NCBI GenBank assembly: GCA_948485625.1
Contig: CAOMRW010000003.1
Span: 47,993-111,992, forward strand
Length of the DNA stretch: 64,000 bases
Direction of reading: 5' to 3'
From: an uncultured Clostridia bacterium
GTDB lineage: Bacteria; Bacillota; Clostridia; TANB77; CAG-508
The translations under genes were made by a program, and so were the position numbers. Below the pieces are notes generated by a model. It worked only from the letters and a program-made list of their open reading frames with translations. It was not told the origin of the DNA and did not search any database. Below, in pieces: positions 50,138 through 58,796 of this stretch (its first letter is position 1; each line of letters begins with the position of its first letter).

Positions 50138-50899
50138 TTATACCCAATATTCTATATAATCTTTATTAAATACATATCTTGTTGATGGTCGATATGCTGA
50201 TTCTTTTACTATTTTATCAGTTTTCTTTATCATAGGCTCTATCTTTTTTCTAAAGTTTGCTGGAATTAATTTTTTGTCTAATATTATTTCATATATTTGT
50301 TGTAATTCAGAAATAGTAAATTCTTCTTCTAAAAAACTGAAAGCAATATTAGTATTCTCTATTCTGTTTCTTAATCTTTTTATTCCTGTGTGAATTATAA
50401 TTGCTGTTAATTCATTAATTTCAGACTCTTTTACTAATGTATGAGTATATTCTATATTATTTCTCTCTATTTTAGCTTTTGTTTCAATTTTGTATTCTAT
50501 TTTTTTATTTTCACTATTTAGATTAACATTTTGTATTTTTTTTGTGCCTTCTATATTTTCAATAGAAATATCATAAAATTTTATATTGTTTGTTAGGTTT
50601 TTAATATCATTTTTATTTATTATTACTAAATATGTAACAATTAGTTCTTCATCATTTTTATAATATTTTGGTTCACCCCAAGTATATAGTTGTTCAATAT
50701 AAAATTTTGATGTCCCAAATAATTCTTGTACACCTTTTATTACCGTGTTTTTTATATATTCTTTGTTGTTTATTTCAAATACTGGTAATTCATTTTTTTC
50801 ATCTAGAACTATTTGTAGCTTTTTTTCTTTTAATCTTCTAACGTCTTTTCTTTCTTCATTATCTGTACTAAATATGATTACATTACTTTTAACTTTCAT
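50138..50899 (-). CDS. NrtR-like regulator: degenerate Nudix domain plus winged helix
   Basis: 253 residues. The C-terminal 70 residues (SFLEEEFTISELQQIYEIIL, KKLIPANFRKKIEPMIKKTD, YRPSTRYVFNKDY) match the winged helix of NrtR/YjhB-type Nudix regulators. The N-terminal part follows Nudix order (YIEQLYTWGEPKYYKNDEEL then IVTYLVIINK) but the Nudix box is gone: ELPVFEINNKEYIKNTVIKG has no G-x5-E-x7-REUxEExGU. It is therefore a binding-only Nudix fold, perhaps sensing ADP-ribose or a nucleotide. GGAG before ATG 50899. Its target is not obvious from the neighbours. Confidence 0.65.
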   Translation of the reverse strand: MKVKSNVIIFSTDNEERKDVRRLKEKKLQIVLDEKNELPVFEINNKEYIKNTVIKGVQELFGTSKFYIEQLYTWGEPKYYKNDEELIVTYLVIINKNDIKNLTNNIKFYDISIENIEGTKKIQNVNLNSENKKIEYKIETKAKIERNNIEYTHTLVKESEINELTAIIIHTGIKRLRNRIENTNIAFSFLEEEFTISELQQIYEIILDKKLIPANFRKKIEPMIKKTDKIVKESAYRPSTRYVFNKDYIEYWV

Positions 50900-50945
50900 T
50901 CCTATATACTTCTCCTTTTATATGTTAATCTTTATATCTAATTTT

Positions 50946-51446
50946 CTAGAACTCAATTTGTTGTAATTCATTTTCATAATCAATGTCTTTTTTTGAAATA
51001 ATCTCCCTTACATTTATTTTTCCTACACAATCTATAAATCTATATAATTTTCCTTCGTTTAAAACATTTAATTTGCCTGTTCTAAATTGTACTACACTTT
51101 CTATTTCCTTTGGAATTAATATTTTGTATTTTTCTTTTATTCTAGTATTTAATTTATCATAATCATTATAGATATCTGGATTCCAATTTTCTAAAAATCT
51201 ATTATAAAATAAGTAATCTGTTAATAAATGTAAGAAATACCCCTCTTTATAACTAGTAGAAATACCATTTAGTTTAATAAATTTATTTAACCCTGGCTGA
51301 CTTGTAACTAGTCCATAGTGTGATTTTGATTTATTATCTATCATATCTGGCTCAATTATTCCTTTATAAAAGCTTTGTAAATCTTCAATTTCATTGTTTT
51401 GTGCATATACTGAACCTATTGCTAAATGTATCATATATCCTGCCAT
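50946..51446 (-). CDS. Zinc-dependent phospholipase C-like domain protein
   Basis: 166 residues. MAGYMIHLAIGSVYAQNN and GYFLHLLTDYLFYNRFLENW (H-x3-D) match the helical core of zinc-dependent phospholipase C family proteins (PF00882) annotated widely in Clostridia; H7 and the H-x-x-x-D pair are probable metal ligands. There is no signal peptide, unlike secreted toxins, so a housekeeping intracellular role is likely. GAAGGA before ATG 51446. Confidence 0.65.
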   Translation of the reverse strand: MAGYMIHLAIGSVYAQNNEIEDLQSFYKGIIEPDMIDNKSKSHYGLVTSQPGLNKFIKLNGISTSYKEGYFLHLLTDYLFYNRFLENWNPDIYNDYDKLNTRIKEKYKILIPKEIESVVQFRTGKLNVLNEGKLYRFIDCVGKINVREIISKKDIDYENELQQIEF

Positions 51447-51467
51447 AATTTTCCTTCTTTCTAGATA

Positions 51468-51640
51468 TCAAAACATGTTAAACAAATTTTTAATTTCTTG
51501 TATATTACCACTTTTTTCTCCTTTTGTCCATAATCTTTTTCTACTTCTACTATAATAAGTGGCTTTTTCTGTTTCATATGTTCTTTTTAAACTTTCCTTA
51601 TTAGAATAAGCTAGCATTTTAAATCTTTCATATAAGCTAT
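51468..51640 (-). pseudogene. Phosphoribosyl-AMP cyclohydrolase (HisI) remnant
   Basis: In one frame: LYERFKMLAYSNKESLKRTY, ETEKATYYSRSRKRLWTKGE, KSGNIQEIKNLFNMF, stop at 51468. MLAYxNxESLxxTxET and YYSRSRxxLWxKGExSGNxQ are HisI signatures. The catalytic DCDxD segment is lost to a deletion after GNIQ, and the N-terminus is absent. It starts right after purB. No other histidine genes are in the window. Confidence 0.75.
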
Positions 51641-51644
51641 CTCT

Positions 51645-53006
51645 TTAAAAGAGCATTCTTCCTATTTCACGAGCTAACCCTAAATAATTCTCTGGTTCTA
51701 ACTTTAGTAAATTGTCTTTATCTTCTTTGTTTATTTCTAAATTTTCTATAAAGCATCTCATTTGTTCAATTGTTATGTTTTTTCCTCTTGTCATATTTTT
51801 TAAAATTTCATAAGCATTCTCATAACCATTTTTTCTTAAAATTGTTTGTACTGCTTCTGCTAAAATTTCTGGTGTGTTTTGTAATTCTTCTTTTAAATAT
51901 TCTTCATTTACTTTTAATTTGTTCATACCTATTGTACATTGTTTAATTGCTATAATTGTATATGCAATTGCTATTCCTATATTTCTTAACATTGATGAAT
52001 CACTTAAATCTCTTTGCATTCTAGAAACTTGAAGATTATCAATAAATGTTCCTAATACACCATTTGCCATTTTTATATTTGCCATAGAATTTTCAAAATT
52101 AATTGGGTTAATTTTATGTGGCATAACTGATGAACCTATTTCTCCTTTAATGTTGTCTTGTTTAAAATAATTTCTACTAATATACATCCACATATCATTA
52201 TTAAAATCTAGAATTATATTGTTTAGTAATTTAATTTCTGAAAATATAATACATATATTATCATGTGATTCAATTTGCGTTGTAAATAAATTGTATTCTA
52301 ATCCAAAACTTTCTACAAATTCTTTGCTTATTTTTATCCAGTCTATGTTTGGATAAGAAATTAGATGTGTATTAAAGTTTCCAACAGTTCCATTGAATTT
52401 TCCTGAAATCTTTTCATTTTTTATTTTATTTAAAATTTTATTGCATCTATATGCAAATATTCCTATCTCTTTTCCTACTGTTGTTGGTGTTGCATTTTGT
52501 CCATGTGTGTGTGATAACATTGGTATATCTATATATTCATTTGCTTTTTTCTTTAATGTGTTTATTAGTTTGTTTATATTGGGAATGTAAACATTTTCAA
52601 TTAATTGTTTTGTCATTATTCCATAAGCTATATTATTTATATCTTCTGAAGTACATGCAAAATGTATTAAATGATTAAATTTTTCAGTATTCTTTTCTTT
52701 AAATTTATTTTTCAAATAATATTCAATGGCTTTTACATCATGTTTTGTTATGTTTTCTATTTCTTTTACTTTTTTTGCTTCTTCAAAATCAAATTTTTCT
52801 ATTATTTCATCCATTATTTTAAAATCTTTTTTGTCAAAATCTATTTTTATTTCTTCTATTTGAAGTAATTTCTTTAGCCATTCTATTTCTACTATAATCC
52901 TATTTTTAATTAAATTATATTCACTAAAATAATTTCTTACTTCTTCTGTCATTTCTTTGTATCTGCCATCTATTGGTGAAATATTATATATATAATTTAT
53001 CATTCT
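51645..53006 (-). CDS. purB: Adenylosuccinate lyase
   Basis: 453 residues from ATG 53006 (MINYIYNISPIDGRY; AAAAGGAG 7 bases upstream). Fumarase/aspartase superfamily: HFACTSEDINNIAYG, SHTHGQNATPTTVGKEIGIF and the loop GEIGSSVMPHKINPINFENS with the catalytic serine pair. It cleaves adenylosuccinate and SAICAR in purine synthesis. Directly downstream of purA and overlapping in context, so a purAB operon. Confidence 0.94.
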   Translation of the reverse strand, partial: RMINYIYNISPIDGRYKEMTEEVRNYFSEYNLIKNRIIVEIEWLKKLLQIEEIKIDFDKKDFKIMDEIIEKFDFEEAKKVKEIENITKHDVKAIEYYLKNKFKEKNTEKFNHLIHFACTSEDINNIAYGIMTKQLIENVYIPNINKLINTLKKKANEYIDIPMLSHTHGQNATPTTVGKEIGIFAYRCNKILNKIKNEKISGKFNGTVGNFNTHLISYPNIDWIKISKEFVESFGLEYNLFTTQIESHDNICIIFSEIKLLNNIILDFNNDMWMYISRNYFKQDNIKGEIGSSVMPHKINPINFENSMANIKMANGVLGTFIDNLQVSRMQRDLSDSSMLRNIGIAIAYTIIAIKQCTIGMNKLKVNEEYLKEELQNTPEILAEAVQTILRKNGYENAYEILKNMTRGKNITIEQMRCFIENLEINKEDKDNLLKLEPENYLGLAREIGRMLF

Positions 53007-53017
53007 ATTTTCTCCTT

Positions 53018-54283
53018 TTAACATACAATCATTGATTCTCTTCCCGCACCTGTTCCAATAAACTTAATTGGCACTTTTACTATTTCTTCAATTCTATTTA
53101 AATATTTTTTTGCATTTTCTGGTAAGTCTTCTCTGTTTTCTATGTTGCTTATATCTCCAAAGTTTCCATCAAATTCTTCATATATTGGCTCACATTCTGA
53201 AATATAATCAATATCTGTTGAATATTGCATACTTATTTTTCCATCTTTTTTATATCCTACACATAGTTTTATTTTATCTAATTTACCAATTGTATCTACA
53301 TGGTTAATTGCAAGTCCTGTTATTCCATTTATCATAACTGCATATTTTAATGCTACTAAATCTAGCCATCCACATCTACGAGGTCTTTTTGTGGTTGTTC
53401 CATATTCATGTCCAAGTTCTCTTATTTTATCTCCTATTTCATTATTCTGTTCTGTTAAATAAGGACCTTCTCCTACTTTTGATGAATATGCTTTTAATAC
53501 TCCATATACTTCTCCTATATATTTCGCTCCAATTCCTGTTCCTGTGCATATTCCTCCAATAGTTGGACTTGATGATGTTACATATGGATAGTTTCCAAAG
53601 TCTATATCTAGTAATGTTGCTTGTGCTCCTTCGCATAAAATTTTTTTATTTTTTTCTATTGCTTCATGTAATAAGTTTACTGTATCTACTACATATTTTT
53701 TTAAAGTATCTGCATAAAAATTATATTTTTTAATTATTTCATCTGCATCTATTGTTTTATGACCATATAGTTTAAAAATTTTATTTTTATCTTCGATATT
53801 TTTTCTTAATTGTTTTTCAAATTTTTTATTTATTAAATCTCCTATTCTTATTCCACATCTTTCATATTTGTCACAGTATACTGGTCCAATTCCTCTATTT
53901 GTTGTTCCTATCTTATTTTCTCTTAACTCTTCTTGTAATTTGTCCATTTCAATATGGTATGGAAATATAACATGTGCTTTGTCACTAATTTTTAGATTGT
54001 CTACATTATATCCATTTTCCTTTATATTATTGATTTCTTCAATTAATACTTTGGGATCTATTACTACTCCATTTCCTATAACTGCAATTGTATTTTTATT
54101 TAGTATTCCTGATGGAATTAAATGAAATGCAAATTTCTTTCCATCTATTTCTATTGAATGTCCAGCATTATTTCCTCCTGTACATCTTACTGATATGTCT
54201 GCCTCTTGTGATAGATAATCAATAATTTTTCCTTTTCCTTCATCTCCAAAAAAGCTTCCTAAAACAACTTTTACTTTATTCAT
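53018..54283 (-). CDS. purA: Adenylosuccinate synthetase
   Basis: 421 residues. GSFFGDEGKGKIIDYLSQEA (GTP-binding GDEGKGK with catalytic Asp), RCTGGNNAGHSIEIDGKKFA, GTTNRGIGPVYCDK, TSSSPTIGGICTGTGI and TKRPRRCGWLDL are all present. It joins IMP and aspartate using GTP. Strong AAGGGGGAG site. A consensus promoter (54334-54362) starts the purAB transcript about 60 bases upstream. No purine riboswitch was seen. Confidence 0.95.
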   Translation of the reverse strand: MNKVKVVLGSFFGDEGKGKIIDYLSQEADISVRCTGGNNAGHSIEIDGKKFAFHLIPSGILNKNTIAVIGNGVVIDPKVLIEEINNIKENGYNVDNLKISDKAHVIFPYHIEMDKLQEELRENKIGTTNRGIGPVYCDKYERCGIRIGDLINKKFEKQLRKNIEDKNKIFKLYGHKTIDADEIIKKYNFYADTLKKYVVDTVNLLHEAIEKNKKILCEGAQATLLDIDFGNYPYVTSSSPTIGGICTGTGIGAKYIGEVYGVLKAYSSKVGEGPYLTEQNNEIGDKIRELGHEYGTTTKRPRRCGWLDLVALKYAVMINGITGLAINHVDTIGKLDKIKLCVGYKKDGKISMQYSTDIDYISECEPIYEEFDGNFGDISNIENREDLPENAKKYLNRIEEIVKVPIKFIGTGAGRESMIVC

Positions 54284-54333
54284 AATACTCCCCCTTTACT
54301 TATTATTATTTTCATATTAAGTATTACATTTGC

Positions 54334-54362
54334 ATTATATATATCTTTTTATTTTTTGTCAA
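54334..54362 (-). promoter_or_regulatory. purAB promoter
   Basis: Minus strand -35 TTGACA (54362-54357), 17-base spacer, -10 TATAAT (54339-54334): consensus vegetative promoter. Confidence 0.85.
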
Positions 54363-54410
54363 TACTTTTTATAAAAAATATATTAAGTAATTATGGTGAT
54401 TGAGTACAAG

Positions 54411-54509
54411 TGGTGATAGGGGGCCAGGTCTTTAATCCCTACTTTTTAATAAAAAAGTAGGGATTAAAGACCTGGCCCCCTATCACCAAATATCTGGTCC
54501 CCTATCATC
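54411..54509. repeat. REPIN-like palindrome plus an extra half (copy 6)
   Basis: Full palindrome 54411-54487 (GTGATAGGGGGCCAGGTCTT arms, TACTTTTTAATAAAAAAGTA tip), followed by a diverged half CTGGTCCCCTATCATCC (54493-54509) that contributes the TGA stop of the HD gene. Confidence 0.85.
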
Positions 54510-54987
54510 CAATATTATTTTTTAAATCTTTTAATTGTTTTATTAAATCATTTTCAAAAACTGTATTTTTTGCTAAATCTATAAACCATTTTTCTGTTTC
54601 TTTTATATATCTTTCTTGAAAATCTCTTGAAGTATATATTGCTTCTGACAAATTATGTATTCTATCTGCTAATTTTACCATTCTAGCCATTTTATTTTCA
54701 CTTATTCTTTTCATATATTCTTCCATTATATAGCCATTTTCTTTTGTTACTAATCTTACTGCTTCTGCTATCTCCATATTAGAAATTTGTAAAATTTCCT
54801 CAAAAGTAGTATCTGTATCCTCCAATAAATCATGAAATAATCCTGCTATTTGATAATCTTTTGAAAAACCTTTTTTTTCTAATATTTTACTTACTTCAAC
54901 AGGATGTAAATAATATGGTGTTCCTTGTTTTCTTTTTTGGTTCTTATGTTTCTCTTTTATATACTCTATATAATTATTATATTCCAT
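54505..54987 (-). CDS. HD-domain phosphohydrolase (RelA/SpoT-type HD)
   Basis: 160 residues. GTPYYLHPVEVSKILEKKGF, IAGLFHDLLEDTDTTFEEIL (HD motif) and MVKLADRIHNLSEAIYTSRD (final Asp): the metal ligands and the ED pair of the SpoT/MESH1-like HD domain. Free-standing small HD proteins of this type can hydrolyse (p)ppGpp (MESH1/SAH), but substrates vary. AAGGAAAGGA before ATG 54987. The stop codon is donated by a half REP. Confidence 0.85.
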   Translation of the reverse strand: MEYNNYIEYIKEKHKNQKRKQGTPYYLHPVEVSKILEKKGFSKDYQIAGLFHDLLEDTDTTFEEILQISNMEIAEAVRLVTKENGYIMEEYMKRISENKMARMVKLADRIHNLSEAIYTSRDFQERYIKETEKWFIDLAKNTVFENDLIKQLKDLKNNIG

Positions 54988-55040
54988 AATCTTCCTTTCC
55001 TTATTTTATTTTTTATATTATCTAAATTTTATCATAACTT

Positions 55041-55074
55041 AAAAAAATACTCTATACATTTGTATAAAGTATTT
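55041..55074 (-). terminator. Terminator of the Bce-TVP38 operon
   Basis: AAATACT.TATACA pairs with TGTATA.AGTATTT (55045-55074, one mismatch), followed on the minus strand by seven T. It begins 5 bases past the TVP38-family stop. Confidence 0.85.
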
Positions 55075-55078
55075 AATT

Positions 55079-55798
55079 TTATTTTATACTATTTATTGCA
55101 TCTTTTGTTATTTTATCTTTATCCAACTTATTAATAATAAACACAATTATAGCAACTATAATTAAAATTCCCACATATAAAATAATACTCATCTTCCAAT
55201 CGCCAATTGCAAGATTCTGTCCTGCTAAAGTAGAAGTAATTACTGATGGAAATCTCGCAAATGTTGATATTAAAATAAATCTAATAGGCTTTATAGGTAA
55301 TAAACCTGCAACATATACCAATAAATCTTTTGGTGTACCTGGAATTAAAAATAATATAAGCATAATCATTTCAATTTTTCTTGGATTTTGAAACAACTTA
55401 TTATTTTCTATTTTTTTTACTTTTTCCTTATCACAGAAGTCATATACAAACTTTCTTCCAAACTTTCTAACTAATAAAAAAATCGATGTTGATATAATTC
55501 CTGCTGATATCATAATAAATACAGTACCCCAAATTCCACCATAACACATTCCTGCTAATATCTCTATTGGCTCTCCAGGAACTATTATCAAAAATATCTG
55601 TGCTACTTGAAGCCCAAATAATGAAAGTAATCCCCAAATTCCTGAACTATCAACTTTTTCTTTAAAAGCAACTTGTCCATCTGTTGTAGATAAATTTTTC
55701 ATAACAGGAAATAAATATATAGTTATTCCCACAAATAATGTTATTACTAATAATGTTAATATAATTTTAAATATTTTTATTTTATTTTTTCTACTCAT
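55079..55798 (-). CDS. TVP38/TMEM64-family (DedA-like) membrane protein
   Basis: 239 residues with about six helices. LFGLQVAQIFLIIVPGEPIE then ILAGMCYGGIWGTVFIMISA is the VTT/SNARE-associated domain (PF09335) with its G-x-P-G-E motif, and FLIPGTPKDLLVYVAGLLPI is the second conserved P-G loop. Such proteins are thought to be lipid scramblases or transporters. It starts 2 bases from the Bce permease stop, so it is the last gene of the peptide-resistance operon; a membrane-lipid role there makes sense. Confidence 0.88.
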   Translation of the reverse strand: MSRKNKIKIFKIILTLLVITLFVGITIYLFPVMKNLSTTDGQVAFKEKVDSSGIWGLLSLFGLQVAQIFLIIVPGEPIEILAGMCYGGIWGTVFIMISAGIISTSIFLLVRKFGRKFVYDFCDKEKVKKIENNKLFQNPRKIEMIMLILFLIPGTPKDLLVYVAGLLPIKPIRFILISTFARFPSVITSTLAGQNLAIGDWKMSIILYVGILIIVAIIVFIINKLDKDKITKDAINSIK

Positions 55799-55800
55799 TT

Positions 55801-57864
55801 TTATCTATCTCCATTTATATTTCTATCAAATTGTACATCTGTTGCAATAAAATAAATTCCATATACTAAAATAAACATAAATAGTACTAGTGTTATGTTT
55901 CTAAAAATTTCTTCTGTTGTTACTGCAATTGTAAATATTTTACTAATACTTAATATTGCTGGAATACTAACTGCAATTGGTACTATCATTGGAATTACAA
56001 AATAGAATAATAGTTGTTTAAATATTGTTCTATTTATTTGAAATTCATCCATTCCTAACTTATTTAATAATTCATATCTATATCTATATTTTTCTGAATC
56101 ACTTAATTGTTGTATTGCTAAAAGTGTAGCTGTTGACATTACAAAAATTAATGCTATATAAAATGCTAAAAATGATACTATTGTATAAAATGATTTTGTT
56201 TCACTAGTTCTTTCTCCTTTTGTTTGAACATTTCCTAATGATATTTGCATATTATATTCTTTTATTTCTCCATTAAAATCTCCTGTCATTGTTTTTTCTT
56301 TTTTTATTATAAAATCACTTAAATCATTATAAAACTTTTCATTTGTAATTTCTTCTGTTTGCACAACTAATTTATACATAAAGTCATAATGGTATATTTT
56401 TACATTTTCATTTTCTTGTTTAATTCCTATCATATTATCTTTATTATCATTTCTTATAATACTAATTATATCATCTGGAACTATAATTGTATAGCAGTAT
56501 CCATTAAATCCCATTTGAGCTATATTTTCACTTTTAATTTCTTTTATATTCATTGTTTTTCCAAGTAATTCAATTTTATTATTTTCTTTTATATATTCTT
56601 TAAATGCTTTTTCTGTTGTTTTTAGACAATTAATTATTATTTCATCATCCTTAATTTCTACTTTTTCATTTCCTAATATTTCTCTCAATTTATTATAATC
56701 ACTTAGTTTCATTACATATTCAATATCATCTATAAAGCTTCCTTTAAAAGTAGTGTTATCTAATGCTTTAGATATTCCTATTGATTTTATGTAATATAAT
56801 CTATATTCATATATGTTTTTTACTTTTGCATTTTTCTCTATATATTCTTTATATTTTGAGAATTCTCCATCTGAAGTACTTACCATAATTTCAAATGGAT
56901 ATAACATTTCTATTTCATTATTTAGCATATTATTTAATAATAATGCTACATTTCCTCCTATTAATATTATTGTAAGCATTATCGCTATTGTTCCCATAGT
57001 AATACTCATTGTGTTTATTTTTGATGTTATATTTCTATATAAAAACATATTGTCTTTTTTATATTTTTTTGTTTTATTGTTTAAATATATTTTTATAATA
57101 AAACTTGATATACTTATATAAAATAAATATATACCAATGAAAAGCATTATTATTGCAATAAATATATTGTTTCCTGACATATTTTTTACATCTGTAAATT
57201 CTTTATTATTTATTAATAAAGCTACTATTAATAATATTATTGACAATATAAATATTAATAAATTTCCTTTTTGCTTTTTTATTATATTATTTTCATTTTT
57301 CTTTTCTGCATATAATAAATCATATACTTTTGTTTTCTTTATTTTTCTTTTGCAATTTAATAATACTATTCCAAATATTCCAAAAAAGTAAATTGCTGTC
57401 ATAATTACTGCTTTTATACTAAAAAATATTTTTATTTCATATGGTTGGTTAAATAATTTCATTATAATTGTGGCAAATACTTGATATAAAAATGTTCCTA
57501 GTATAATCCCTATTAAAAATGCTATTCCTCCTATTATTATGTTTTCTAATGTGAACATCTTACTAATTGATTTCTTTTCTATTCCCAATATTTGATAAGT
57601 TCCAAATTCTTTGCTTCTTTTTTCTAACATAAATTTCATTGTGTAATTTATAAGCCAAGCCATAACTATAGTAATTATTATACTAATTGCTGTTATTGCA
57701 TTTGAAAATTCGCTCATATAAGATGACAATTCAGTTACATCATTTGAATTTGCAATAGAATTAAAGCTAAACATTAATGAAACAGATATAATTACTGTTA
57801 TAAAATATATAATGTAATCTTTTGCTTGTCTTTTAGCATTTCTTAAAGATAATTTTCCTAACAT
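55801..57864 (-). CDS. BceB-type FtsX-like ABC permease (second set)
   Basis: 687 residues, same ten-helix plan as the permease at 35722: helix 1, three helices to about 175, a pair near 205-255, large outer domain (about 300-530) and C-terminal helices. EKRSKEFGTYQILGIEKKSI is the FtsX amphipathic segment. GGAGGTGATG before ATG 57864, inside the ATPase's last codons (7-base overlap). With the histidine kinase and response regulator just upstream it forms a complete BceRSAB-type flux-sensing resistance module. Confidence 0.9.
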   Translation of the reverse strand: MLGKLSLRNAKRQAKDYIIYFITVIISVSLMFSFNSIANSNDVTELSSYMSEFSNAITAISIIITIVMAWLINYTMKFMLEKRSKEFGTYQILGIEKKSISKMFTLENIIIGGIAFLIGIILGTFLYQVFATIIMKLFNQPYEIKIFFSIKAVIMTAIYFFGIFGIVLLNCKRKIKKTKVYDLLYAEKKNENNIIKKQKGNLLIFILSIILLIVALLINNKEFTDVKNMSGNNIFIAIIMLFIGIYLFYISISSFIIKIYLNNKTKKYKKDNMFLYRNITSKINTMSITMGTIAIMLTIILIGGNVALLLNNMLNNEIEMLYPFEIMVSTSDGEFSKYKEYIEKNAKVKNIYEYRLYYIKSIGISKALDNTTFKGSFIDDIEYVMKLSDYNKLREILGNEKVEIKDDEIIINCLKTTEKAFKEYIKENNKIELLGKTMNIKEIKSENIAQMGFNGYCYTIIVPDDIISIIRNDNKDNMIGIKQENENVKIYHYDFMYKLVVQTEEITNEKFYNDLSDFIIKKEKTMTGDFNGEIKEYNMQISLGNVQTKGERTSETKSFYTIVSFLAFYIALIFVMSTATLLAIQQLSDSEKYRYRYELLNKLGMDEFQINRTIFKQLLFYFVIPMIVPIAVSIPAILSISKIFTIAVTTEEIFRNITLVLFMFILVYGIYFIATDVQFDRNINGDR

Positions 57865-58622
57865 CTTCTATCATCACCTCCAAGAAATTCTAGTACATCT
57901 AATATTTCATTGTAAAATCCTTTTCTATCCTTTTCTCCTTTTTCTATTCTATTAAAAATTTTTCCATCTTTCAAAAATAATATTTTATTACAATAACTAG
58001 CTGATAATGGGTCATGTGTTACCATTAAAATTGTTGCATTCATATTTTTATTCATATCTTCCATTATTTCTAATAACTGCCTAGCTGATTTACTATCTAA
58101 ACTTCCTGTTGGTTCGTCTGCTAAAATTATTTTAGGTAAATTCACAATTGCTCTACAAATAGCACATCTTTGTTTTTGTCCTCCTGATACTTGATATGGG
58201 TATTTATTTAATATTTCTTCTATTCCTAATTTTTTAGATATTTCTATTATCTTTTTATCTATTTGTTTTTCTGGTATTTTATTTATTGTTAATATTAATG
58301 CTATGTTTTCTTCTATTGTTAGTGTATCTAATAAATTAAAATCTTGAAATATAAAGCCTAAATTTTCTCTTCTAAATTTGGCTATATCTTCTTCCTTTAT
58401 TTCAGTAATATCTTGTTCTTCTAAATAAATATGCCCTGAACTTACTGTGTCTATTGTTGATATGCAATTCAAAAGTGTTGTTTTTCCACTTCCACTAGCT
58501 CCCATTATTCCTATAAATTCTCCTTCTTCTACTTCAAAACTTATTTCATCTATTGCTTTTGTGATGTTTTCTTTATTTCCATAATATTTTTGTATTTTTT
58601 CTACTTTTAATATTTTTTCCAA
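57858..58622 (-). CDS. BceA-type ABC transporter ATPase (second set)
   Basis: About 254 residues. The start is TTG 58622 (EKILKVEKIQKYYGNKENI), 8 bases downstream of AAAGGAGG and aligned with the ATG of the paralogue at 38569; a TTG at 58646 would read through the ribosome site. Walker A GIMGASGSGKTTLLN, FIFQDFNLLD, VSGGQKQRCAICRAI, IILADEPTGSLD, MVTHD. It is under a BceR-like box at 58743 and downstream of the kinase terminator, so it has its own promoter. Confidence 0.9.
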   Translation of the reverse strand: MEKILKVEKIQKYYGNKENITKAIDEISFEVEEGEFIGIMGASGSGKTTLLNCISTIDTVSSGHIYLEEQDITEIKEEDIAKFRRENLGFIFQDFNLLDTLTIEENIALILTINKIPEKQIDKKIIEISKKLGIEEILNKYPYQVSGGQKQRCAICRAIVNLPKIILADEPTGSLDSKSARQLLEIMEDMNKNMNATILMVTHDPLSASYCNKILFLKDGKIFNRIEKGEKDRKGFYNEILDVLEFLGGDDRRC

Positions 58623-58640
58623 AATTTTTCCTCCTTTTTC

Positions 58641-58664
58641 TCCCAAAAGATGTTTCTTTTGGGA
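58641..58664. repeat. REP-like hairpin, CCCAAAAGA family
   Basis: TCCCAAAAGA (58641-58650) pairs perfectly with TCTTTTGGGA (58655-58664), loop TGTT. It lies in the leader of the ATPase gene, just before its ribosome site, and resembles the unit at 305-351. In RNA it could affect initiation. Confidence 0.6.
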
Positions 58665-58742
58665 AAGATGTTAAAGTTAACTTTATAAAATCATTCTATA
58701 AAATATTATAGTCTAATTTTCATCACATTCATATAGATGTTT

Positions 58743-58769
58743 CTTAAATTTATCTTAAATTTTTGTAAG
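58743..58769. promoter_or_regulatory. BceR-like operator, site 2
   Basis: Minus strand CTTACAAAAATTTAAG followed by ATAAATTTAAG: same three-half-site layout and 27-bp length as site 1, with T in place of G in the TGTAAG halves. It lies upstream of the BceA-type gene. Confidence 0.65.
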
Positions 58770-58771
58770 AT

Positions 58772-58796
58772 AAAAAATCCCCTTGTTGAGGATTTT
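58772..58796 (-). terminator. Terminator of the kinase gene
   Basis: AAAATCC (58774-58780) pairs with GGATTTT (58790-58796); on the minus strand a run of six T follows. It overlaps the kinase stop codon and separates kinase from transporter transcription. Confidence 0.7.

Noticed and set aside
54284..54410. A purine riboswitch upstream of purA
   Set aside because: The leader between the consensus promoter and purA is only about 50 bases and has no purine-aptamer core.
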